Below are positions 24,564 through 30,795 of a stretch of 64,000 nucleotides of DNA, piece by piece. Every line of letters starts with the position of its first letter. The stretch's first letter is position 1. A program made the translations under genes and the position numbers. The notes beneath the pieces were generated by a model that worked only from the letters and a program-made list of their open reading frames with translations, was not told the origin of the DNA and ran no database searches. This DNA comes from Marixanthomonas sp002364245 (GTDB lineage: Bacteria; Bacteroidota; Bacteroidia; Flavobacteriales; Flavobacteriaceae). The stretch covers positions 346,749 through 410,748 of the forward strand of contig CAXAZF010000002.1 of the NCBI GenBank assembly GCA_963973455.1, written 5' to 3'.

Positions 24564-27002
24564 ATGCCAAAAACCAAAAACAGATTTACTTTTAAGATCA
24601 TCCTTAGCTACTTAGTTTTAGGTGCTTTAGCTGTAGTAGTAGGATATTTTATTTATTCTGAATTTAAAAACTACCTCAACGATTCTACCGAAAAAACTGA
24701 GGAAAAGAAGTTTTTCGCCACAGGATCACTTATTAATTTAGTGTATGAGGCTGATAGTTTTTCACGTTTGGCTTTACTTACCCAAAAAGAAGAGGATTAC
24801 GTAAAGTATATCACCTTAAGCGACTCACTGTTTGAAAAAATTGAAAACATAAAGTCACTCACCAACGACGACTATCAAAAAAAACAATTAGATAGCGTTC
24901 GCGAACTCCTTACCGAAAAGAAAAAAAACATAGAGCAGCTACGAATTTTAAAAATTACAAATAGCAAAGACAGCTCATTGGACGATATTTTAAATGAGTT
25001 TAAAAAGTTAGACAACTCTATGGGACGGTTGTCTTTAGAAACTTTCGTAAACAAACCCGAAGATCTAACCGATCAAGAACGTTCTTTTTGGAAGTCGTAT
25101 ATAGAATTTTTAAATGAAAGCAGCGATATAGACACAACACAAGTACAAACGCGCATTGTAGATTCTATGTTAGCCGCTTCAAGATATATTGTTGCTGAAG
25201 CCAAGCGCGAAAACTCTCGTGCTCGACGCTCGCTTCAAGAAAAGGAAAACGAACTAATAAGAAACGATCTCACCCTATCCTCACAGTTAAGACGTATTAT
25301 AACCGATTTTGAAGCTGAAAATATAAAACTGAATGACCTAGAAAAAGCTAACAGAGAAGCGTCTGTAGACCGGACCGTAACAATTTTACAAGGTGCCGCT
25401 GTTGTAGGCTTTATTATCATTTTACTATTCACCTATTTTATATTAACCGACTTTTTTAGAGCCGAACGATTTAAAAAATCGCTCGAAAAATCTAAAGAAT
25501 ATGCTGAAGATCTCTTAAAAAGTAGAGAACAGCTCATTGCTACAGTAAGCCATGACCTTAAGACACCTTTAAACACTATTGTTGGGTACACTGGTTTAAT
25601 GGAAAACACTCCACTTTCAGAAAAACAAAATCACTACGTATATCAAATAACTGCGGGATCGCAATATGTATCGAAATTGGTTAATGATCTGCTCGATTTT
25701 TCAAAATTAGAAGCTGGAAAACTTCAAATAGAATCTGTTCCCTTTTCGTTAGAAAACGTGTTGCAACAGACTGTAAAAACTTATGAAGATATGTATTCAG
25801 AAAAGCCTGTATCGCTTGTTTTACATATTGATTCAGTATTACAGAACAATGTTTATGAAAGTGACCCCTTACGTATTCAGCAAATTTTACATAACCTTGT
25901 TGGAAACGCTTTTAAGTTTACTGAAGAAGGAAGCATTGAAGTAAAAGCTACACAAGAAAAAGCTAATGAAAAGCAAATCGAATTACGGATAGACGTAAAA
26001 GATACCGGAATTGGAATTTCTGAAGAAAAGCAACAACTCATTTTTAAAGAATTTACACAAGCTGAAGCCGATACAGCTAAAAAATTTGGGGGTTACGGTT
26101 TAGGGTTGGCTATTTCAAAAAAACTTGCTAAACTGCTTGACGGAAACCTTTCAGTTAAAAGTGATCTTAATGATGGAAGTACATTTACGCTGCAAATTCC
26201 GCTTACAATCTCAACTAGAGCAGTCCGACCGGCTGCAACACCAGTAGCAAACAACTTAAGTAATTTACAAGCGGTTATTTTTGACGATGACCCTGCTATG
26301 CGGACCATGCTTTCAGAATTATTTGAGCAAATGGATATTAAAGCTAATGATTTTGAAAAATTTTCCACTTTTGAAAAATTAGAATCCATTGACTTCGATT
26401 TTATTTTAACCGACATTCAAATGCCTTCTATTAGCGGATTTGAAGTGCTAAATAAATTAAAAAAAGGTGAGGTGGCCACTTACACCAATCAGCCAATAAT
26501 CGCTATGACAGGTAGTCGTGAACACACTAGGCAAACCTATCTAGACAAAGGCTTTGCTGAAGTTTTACAGAAACCATTTACTAAAAGCGATTTGCTGCTT
26601 GTTTTAGGCAAAGTGTTTCCTAATAAATTTTCAGAGCCTTCAAAAAAGACCACCGGGACTATTTCAGAAGAAAAAAGTGAGCTTTATGATCTTACGCTAT
26701 TAAAATCTTTTTTAGAAACTGAAGAAGCATTACAAGATGTTTTACAGGTTTTTTATAAAGAGACTAAGAAAGATATGGCCGAATTAAAAGCTAAAATTGA
26801 TAGTGAAAATATAGAAGGAGTTAGTCAAACAGCTCATAAAATGCTAACGATGTGTCGCCAAATTGACACTAAAAAAGTAGTGCCTATTCTTGAAACCTTA
26901 GAATATATTTCAACAGAAGAAAAAAATGATATGCCTTCTCTTTTTGAAGCCTTAGAAAAGGAAATAAACAATGTTATTACAGATTTACAAAAACATCATT
27001 AA
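24564..27002 (+). CDS. Hybrid sensor histidine kinase with receiver and Hpt domains
   Basis: 812 residues: helix 1 (about 10-31), a large coiled periplasmic sensor (32-275), helix 2 (about 276-296), HisKA with His330 (ATVSHDLKTPLN), HATPase (N box HNLVGNAF, Asn448; DTGIGIS; FGGYGLGLA), receiver (Asp617 in LTDIQMP; Lys670 in QKPF) and a C-terminal Hpt domain with His758 in AHKM. It therefore holds every step of a phosphorelay up to a final regulator. The convergent NtrC-type gene, whose stop overlaps this one by four bases, is the likely target. The sensor shows no family I recognise. Confidence 0.93.
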   Translation: MPKTKNRFTFKIILSYLVLGALAVVVGYFIYSEFKNYLNDSTEKTEEKKFFATGSLINLVYEADSFSRLALLTQKEEDYVKYITLSDSLFEKIENIKSLTNDDYQKKQLDSVRELLTEKKKNIEQLRILKITNSKDSSLDDILNEFKKLDNSMGRLSLETFVNKPEDLTDQERSFWKSYIEFLNESSDIDTTQVQTRIVDSMLAASRYIVAEAKRENSRARRSLQEKENELIRNDLTLSSQLRRIITDFEAENIKLNDLEKANREASVDRTVTILQGAAVVGFIIILLFTYFILTDFFRAERFKKSLEKSKEYAEDLLKSREQLIATVSHDLKTPLNTIVGYTGLMENTPLSEKQNHYVYQITAGSQYVSKLVNDLLDFSKLEAGKLQIESVPFSLENVLQQTVKTYEDMYSEKPVSLVLHIDSVLQNNVYESDPLRIQQILHNLVGNAFKFTEEGSIEVKATQEKANEKQIELRIDVKDTGIGISEEKQQLIFKEFTQAEADTAKKFGGYGLGLAISKKLAKLLDGNLSVKSDLNDGSTFTLQIPLTISTRAVRPAATPVANNLSNLQAVIFDDDPAMRTMLSELFEQMDIKANDFEKFSTFEKLESIDFDFILTDIQMPSISGFEVLNKLKKGEVATYTNQPIIAMTGSREHTRQTYLDKGFAEVLQKPFTKSDLLLVLGKVFPNKFSEPSKKTTGTISEEKSELYDLTLLKSFLETEEALQDVLQVFYKETKKDMAELKAKIDSENIEGVSQTAHKMLTMCRQIDTKKVVPILETLEYISTEEKNDMPSLFEALEKEINNVITDLQKHH

Positions 27003-28378
27003 AGCTCAATATTATATTGCTCTAGTTTGTTGTAAAGTGTCTTTCTTGTAATATTCAATAATTTTGCAGCTCGTGATTTATTGTTTCCCGTTTCCTTTAA
27101 AGCATTAATTATCAACTGCTTTTCATTACTTTCTTTTGAAAAATCAGTTTTTGTCGTAACAGTTTCCTTTGCCGTTACTACTTCTCGTGGAATTACCTCT
27201 AATGGTATTTTTTCATCCGGTGTTAAAAGTACTGAGCGTTTAATAATATTCTTCAACTCTCTGAGGTTCCCTGGCCAAGCATATTGCTTAAAAGCAGTTT
27301 CTACTTCTTTAGAGAGTCCCATTACGTTTTTGTTAAGCGATTGGTTAGCTTGTTCTAAGAAAAATTCAGTGAACAAAAATAAATCTTCGCTTCTTTCTCT
27401 CAATGAAGGTATATGTATGGAAAACTCATTTAGACGATGATATAGGTCTTCTCTAAACCTGCCTTCATCTACTGCCTTGGTTAAATCCTCATTTGTTGCT
27501 GAAATAATACGAACATCAACATGTATTTCTTTATTACTACCTACAGGTTTAATTTTTCTTTCTTGTAAAGCACGAAGTAATTGCACTTGATTTTCATAGG
27601 AAAGATTACCTACTTCGTCTAAAAAGAGCGTCCCTGTATCTGCAGCTTCAAAATGACCTTTTTTATCATTAACAGCACCAGTAAAACTTCCTTTTACGTG
27701 CCCGAAAAACTCGCTAGAAGCAATTTCTTTAGGAATGGCACCACAATCTACTGCAACAAAAGGTTTGTCGCTTCTATTACTAAAATTGTGAATGGCATTT
27801 GCTGCCACTTCCTTTCCAGTACCGCTTTCTCCTTGAATAAGTACACACATATCTGTGGGACCAACCAATTTTAAATACTGATTGAATTTTTTTGAAGCTT
27901 CACTAATTCCAGTAACAAAATTGTTTTCAGTGACAATTTCATTGGTTTGTGATTGTGGTGGTTTTGGTGCTTGCTGAACTGTTTGTGACTCCTGTTTTTC
28001 TGAAGTCGTTTCAATGGTATTTTCAGCAGCTTGTTCTATAATCATAAGTAGCTCTTCAGGACGAAAAGGTTTAGAAATATAATCTAGAGCTCCTTTTTTT
28101 ATAGCTTCAACAGCTGTATTTACCTCTGCATATCCCGTCATTAAAATTACTCGGGTTTTGGGGTAGGTTTTTTTAACGTGCTCTAAAAGCGACATTCCGC
28201 TATCATCAGGTAGTTTTAAATCGGTAATCAATAAATCGAAATGCTCTTCTTGTAGTTTTTCTTTTCCTTCGGTACCATTGCTTGTTGTGGTTACTGAAAA
28301 ATCTTTTCTTTCTAAAAATGTCGCCAGCATTTTTCCAAAGGCAATATCATCTTCAACAATAAGAATTTTACGTGTCAT
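26999..28378 (-). CDS. Sigma-54 enhancer-binding response regulator, NtrC family
   Basis: 459 residues: receiver (Asp53 in LITDLKLP, Lys103 in SKPF), a Gln/Pro linker (about 118-150), the AAA+ domain with Walker A GESGTGKE (183-190), a sigma-54 contact loop reading GSFTGA instead of GAFTGA (230-235), Walker B LFLDEV (251-256), and a C-terminal Fis-type helix-turn-helix (NNKSRAAKLLNITRKTLYNKL). The frame extends upstream to a TTG at 28399, but a -7 box at 28404-28397 makes ATG 28378 the better start. It should activate sigma-54 promoters when phosphorylated; the three adjacent PepSY-like genes are the obvious candidates. Confidence 0.94.
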   Translation of the reverse strand: MTRKILIVEDDIAFGKMLATFLERKDFSVTTTSNGTEGKEKLQEEHFDLLITDLKLPDDSGMSLLEHVKKTYPKTRVILMTGYAEVNTAVEAIKKGALDYISKPFRPEELLMIIEQAAENTIETTSEKQESQTVQQAPKPPQSQTNEIVTENNFVTGISEASKKFNQYLKLVGPTDMCVLIQGESGTGKEVAANAIHNFSNRSDKPFVAVDCGAIPKEIASSEFFGHVKGSFTGAVNDKKGHFEAADTGTLFLDEVGNLSYENQVQLLRALQERKIKPVGSNKEIHVDVRIISATNEDLTKAVDEGRFREDLYHRLNEFSIHIPSLRERSEDLFLFTEFFLEQANQSLNKNVMGLSKEVETAFKQYAWPGNLRELKNIIKRSVLLTPDEKIPLEVIPREVVTAKETVTTKTDFSKESNEKQLIINALKETGNNKSRAAKLLNITRKTLYNKLEQYNIEL

Positions 28379-28396
28379 ATATTTTGTGTCTCCACA

Positions 28397-28404
28397 CAAA
28401 AATA
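28397..28404 (-). promoter_or_regulatory. -7 box of the NtrC-type regulator gene
   Basis: The minus strand reads TATTTTTG. Transcription would begin near 28391, giving a leader of about 13 bases to ATG 28378 and excluding the upstream TTG. So the regulator appears to use the housekeeping sigma factor, not sigma-54. Confidence 0.45.
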
Positions 28405-28440
28405 CCGTCTATGATAGAAGCAGACTTTTAAAGTTATCAT

Positions 28441-28470
28441 AAAAAAAGGGATGCCCCGAAGGACATCCCA
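28441..28470 (-). terminator. Terminator of PepSY-like gene 1 (UUCG loop)
   Basis: On the minus strand GGGATGTCC-TTCG-GGGCATCCC is followed by T7: a 9-pair stem (one G-U) closed by a UUCG tetraloop. It separates this gene from the regulator gene downstream. Confidence 0.92.
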
Positions 28471-28496
28471 AATATATCGAAATCACTTACGTGAAA

Positions 28497-28835
28497 TTAC
28501 TCAGCTTTTAACCACTGTCCTTCACTATTTGCATAAACAGTTTTCTTTTGTTTGTCTGCAGTTGTAAGTATTAATTTGTATTGATCTTTTGCATTTTTGT
28601 ATGCTTTAGATACGCTAGCACCTTTAAAATCTTTAGCTACTGCATCTTGAATAGCTTGTGGCAATTCTGATGCTTTCACTTCAGTAAACCCTTGTGTAGC
28701 GGCTGCTTGTTGTGCAGCTACTGTTTGTGCCATTTTCGCTTCGTTAGTTGAAGTTTGAGCAATGGCTCCTTCTTGTGCGTTTACTGCTGTTAGTGATCCT
28801 AGTGCTAATGCGGTTGCAAAAATTAACTTTTTCAT
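28497..28835 (-). CDS. Small exported PepSY-like protein, paralogue 1
   Basis: 112 residues. Signal peptide MKKLIFATALALGSLTAVNAQ (cleavage after about residue 20), a low-complexity Ala/Gln/Thr spacer (to about 48), then one 60-residue domain: FTEVKASELPQAIQDAV, FKGASVSKAYKN, YKLIL and VYANSEGQWL. The pattern (alternating strands ending in dG-x-W) fits PepSY-like proteins (DUF2874 group). Function is unknown; periplasmic or secreted. It is one of three tandem copies, each a separate transcription unit with a sigma-54-like promoter (28881-28900) and upstream palindromes. Confidence 0.85.
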   Translation of the reverse strand: MKKLIFATALALGSLTAVNAQEGAIAQTSTNEAKMAQTVAAQQAAATQGFTEVKASELPQAIQDAVAKDFKGASVSKAYKNAKDQYKLILTTADKQKKTVYANSEGQWLKAE

Positions 28836-28880
28836 AGTTTTAAAGTTTTATATTATTATTTCGTTTCTTATTTGCCTAGT

Positions 28881-28900
28881 ATAGTGAAAAAGTAATGCCA
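28881..28900 (-). promoter_or_regulatory. Sigma-54-like promoter of PepSY-like gene 1
   Basis: The minus strand reads TGGCATTACTTTTTCACTAT. The -24 element TGGCA is good. The -12 element has TTTC where the consensus has TTGC, at the correct 10-base spacing from GG. The leader to ATG 28835 would be about 40 bases. The same block recurs ahead of the two paralogues. Confidence 0.65.
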
Positions 28901-28988
28901 CCAAACAAGGTATGTAACAAAAACCTTCTTAATCCCTTGATATAGCTGAAACAAGAGAACATCATGTTTTATTAGAAGATTGTAAAAG

Positions 28989-29027
28989 GTGTATAAACAC
29001 ACTAAACAGGTGTGTAATATTATCACA
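28989..29027. promoter_or_regulatory. Upstream activator sites of PepSY-like gene 1
   Basis: Two palindrome-like sites: GTGTATAAACACAC (28989-29002) and TGTGTAATATTATCACA (29011-29027). The second is centred 120 bp upstream of the -24 GG. The same arrangement is seen ahead of the other two paralogues, so these are probably binding sites for the adjacent enhancer-binding protein. Confidence 0.6.
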
Positions 29028-29135
29028 AAACTTGTTTCTTACTGAAAGGATTTAAGACCATATAAAGTGTCTAAAATTTTCTACTACTTTTAGTATACAG
29101 TAAAAAACTAAAACGGGAAACTAAGTTTGATACAT

Positions 29136-29165
29136 AAAAAAGGGATGCCCCGAAGGACATCCCAA
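29136..29165 (-). terminator. Terminator of PepSY-like gene 2 (UUCG loop)
   Basis: Stem and loop identical to the gene 1 terminator: GGGATGTCC-TTCG-GGGCATCCC followed by T6 on the minus strand. Confidence 0.92.
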
Positions 29166-29195
29166 AAAGTATTGAATCTAGCTAATTCAAATAAA

Positions 29196-29555
29196 CTAGT
29201 TCATGTTTTTACTCATCTTCTTTTTTGTTTGTAACCACTCACCTTTACTATTTGCATAAACAGTTTTCTCTTTCTTATCTGCTGTGGCTAAAACTAATTT
29301 ATATTGACCTTTTGCATTTTTATATGCTTTAGACACGGTAGCACCTTTATGATCGTTTGCTACTGCTTCTAATACAGGCTTTGGTACCTCAGAGGCCTTT
29401 ACTTCTTTAAAATCCTGTGCAACGGTTTCTTGTGCATCTACAGTTTGAGTCATTGTTGCATCATCAGTCGATGTTTGAGCAATTGCTTTATCTTGTGCAT
29501 TCACTGCTGTTAATGATCCTATTGCTAATGCGGTTGCAAAAATTAACTTTTTCAT
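29196..29555 (-). CDS. Small exported PepSY-like protein, paralogue 2
   Basis: 119 residues with the same plan as paralogue 1. The signal peptide is almost identical (MKKLIFATALAIGSLTAVNAQ); a spacer follows, then FKEVKASEVPKPVLEAV, HKGATVSKAYKN, YKLVLATADKKEKTVYANSKGEWL. It has a longer basic C-terminus (QTKKKMSKNMN). Differences are concentrated in the spacer and the central helix. It has its own promoter (29601-29620), its own activator sites and its own terminator. Confidence 0.85.
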   Translation of the reverse strand: MKKLIFATALAIGSLTAVNAQDKAIAQTSTDDATMTQTVDAQETVAQDFKEVKASEVPKPVLEAVANDHKGATVSKAYKNAKGQYKLVLATADKKEKTVYANSKGEWLQTKKKMSKNMN

Positions 29556-29600
29556 AGTTTTAAATTTTATATTAATGTTTCGTTTCTAAATTTGACGTAT

Positions 29601-29620
29601 ATACTGAAAAAGTAGTGCCA
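29601..29620 (-). promoter_or_regulatory. Sigma-54-like promoter of PepSY-like gene 2
   Basis: The minus strand reads TGGCACTACTTTTTCAGTAT: a perfect -24 TGGCAC, then TTTCA at the -12 position. The leader to ATG 29555 would be about 40 bases. Confidence 0.65.
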
Positions 29621-29709
29621 CGAAACTGAAGCTGTAGTTAAAGCCTTTTAAAAGCTATGATATCATTGACATAATAGCTTTTATACCGATTTGATTTCAT
29701 CAAAAAAAA

Positions 29710-29747
29710 GTGTGTAAATAAATACACACTTGTGTAATATTCACCCA
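29710..29747. promoter_or_regulatory. Upstream activator sites of PepSY-like gene 2
   Basis: GTGTGTAAATAAATACACAC (29710-29729) has perfect GTGTGTA/TACACAC arms, and is followed at once by TGTGTAATATTCACCCA (29731-29747), centred 120 bp upstream of the -24 GG. The two sites are about 20 bp apart, as tandem enhancer sites often are. Confidence 0.65.
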
Positions 29748-29790
29748 AAGTGTGTTTAAAAATGGCTTTAATATCGTTCAAAAAAAACAT

Positions 29791-29820
29791 AAAAAAAGGG
29801 ATGCCCGATTGGGCATCCCC
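29791..29820 (-). terminator. Terminator of PepSY-like gene 3
   Basis: On the minus strand GGGGATGCCC-AATC-GGGCATCCC is followed by T7. The outer stem is the same as in the other two terminators, but the loop is different. Confidence 0.92.
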
Positions 29821-29846
29821 GAAGTATTGAATCTAACTACTGCAGC

Positions 29847-30176
29847 TTACTGCTTCTTAATCCACTCACCTTTGCTGTTAGCATAAACGGTTTGTTCTGC
29901 TTTCTCAGCTGTTGCAAGTACCAGTTTGTATTCGCCTTGTTCATTTTTGTAAGCTTTAGATACAGTAGCACCTTCAAATTCTTTGGCTACGGCTTCCAAT
30001 ACTGGTTTTTGTAATTCGGTTGCTTTAATTTGCTTAAAGTCGTCTTGGGCTGGGGTTTGCGCACTTAAGGTTGCTTTCGCATCATTAGTAGAAGTTTGTT
30101 CCATTGCTTTATCCTGTGCTTGTACTGCTGTTAATGATCCCAGCGCGATTGCGATTGCTAAAATTGACTTTTTCAT
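29847..30176 (-). CDS. Small exported PepSY-like protein, paralogue 3
   Basis: 109 residues. The signal peptide (MKKSILAIAIALGSLTAVQAQ) is more diverged than in the other two, and the body keeps FKQIKATELQKPVLEAV, FEGATVSKAYKN, YKLVLATAEKAEQTVYANSKGEWI. By eye it is the most distant of the three and may be the older copy. It has its own sigma-54-like promoter (30231-30250), the best-conserved palindrome (30358-30376) and its own terminator. Confidence 0.85.
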   Translation of the reverse strand: MKKSILAIAIALGSLTAVQAQDKAMEQTSTNDAKATLSAQTPAQDDFKQIKATELQKPVLEAVAKEFEGATVSKAYKNEQGEYKLVLATAEKAEQTVYANSKGEWIKKQ

Positions 30177-30230
30177 AGTTTCTAAGTTATGGGTTTGTTA
30201 TTATTTTTTTATTACTTGACTTGGCTTGTA

Positions 30231-30250
30231 TAATGAAAAAGTAGTGCCAA
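30231..30250 (-). promoter_or_regulatory. Sigma-54-like promoter of PepSY-like gene 3
   Basis: The minus strand reads TTGGCACTACTTTTTCATTA: -24 TTGGCAC, -12 TTTCA. The leader to ATG 30176 would be about 45-50 bases. The sequence at 34-53 on the plus strand is the same in 19 of 20 bases. Confidence 0.65.
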
Positions 30251-30338
30251 TAGAGTTTTATAAAATGAAAAGCTGCCTTAAACACCATGTTTACAGGTAT
30301 TTTTATTTTTTCAGGAATCTCAAAACACCATTTAAGAT

Positions 30339-30376
30339 GTGTAAAAACTAGGTACACTTGTGTAAAAATTACACAA
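30339..30376. promoter_or_regulatory. Upstream activator sites of PepSY-like gene 3
   Basis: GTGTAAAAACTAGGTACAC (30339-30357) and TTGTGTAAAAATTACACAA (30358-30376). The latter is a perfect 8-base inverted repeat with a 3-base spacer, centred 119 bp upstream of the -24 GG. It is the clearest version of the presumed enhancer-binding site. Confidence 0.68.
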
Positions 30377-30389
30377 AGATTGTGTTTTG

Positions 30390-30794
30390 CTAGTCAATTT
30401 TAGGAGGTTTTCGGTTGGCCTTTTTTAAAGCATTGTTCTTTTTTGCCTTCAATCGCTTTTCGATTGCCTTTTTAGGGGTTTTTGTCTTTTTTCGTTTTTT
30501 AACCGGCTTTAGGTTTTGTTTCAGCAAATCGATTAAACGTTGTATCACAATAGCTTTATTGCGATGCTGACTTCTGCTTTCGCTGCATTGTAAAGCTAAT
30601 ATACCCTCTGCCGAAATTTTATTCTGTAGTTTTTGTTGTAACCGTTGCTTTTCTGAGTCGCTTAGTGCTTGCGAACTGTCTATATGAAAACCAACCTCAA
30701 CTTTACTGGATGTTTTATTAACGTGCTGCCCACCTGGACCGCTGCTACGCATGGCCTTAAAAGTAAGTTCTCTTATTAGCTTTTCGGTATTCAC
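30390..30794 (-). CDS. arfB: Ribosome-rescue peptidyl-tRNA hydrolase ArfB
   Basis: 134 residues. The catalytic GGQ (21-23) stands in SSGPGGQHVNKTSSKVE, the class I release-factor signature. The C-terminal tail is very Lys/Arg-rich (from about 95), as needed to enter the empty mRNA channel of stalled ribosomes. It therefore hydrolyses peptidyl-tRNA on non-stop complexes without tmRNA. It is last in the thiamine-linked operon, one base after DUF4301, a placement that seems incidental. Confidence 0.95.
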   Translation of the reverse strand: MNTEKLIRELTFKAMRSSGPGGQHVNKTSSKVEVGFHIDSSQALSDSEKQRLQQKLQNKISAEGILALQCSESRSQHRNKAIVIQRLIDLLKQNLKPVKKRKKTKTPKKAIEKRLKAKKNNALKKANRKPPKID

Positions 30795-30795
30795 T

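Noticed and set aside
28379..28399. Upstream TTG start for the NtrC-type regulator
   Set aside because: It lies inside the presumed -7 box and before the expected transcript start; ATG 28378 begins exactly where receiver domains begin.
28441..30376. Repeated hairpins and palindromes that could suggest a CRISPR or repeat array
   Set aside because: Only three units, about 600-700 bases apart, each flanking a gene and best explained as terminators and regulator-binding sites. No spacers of equal length.
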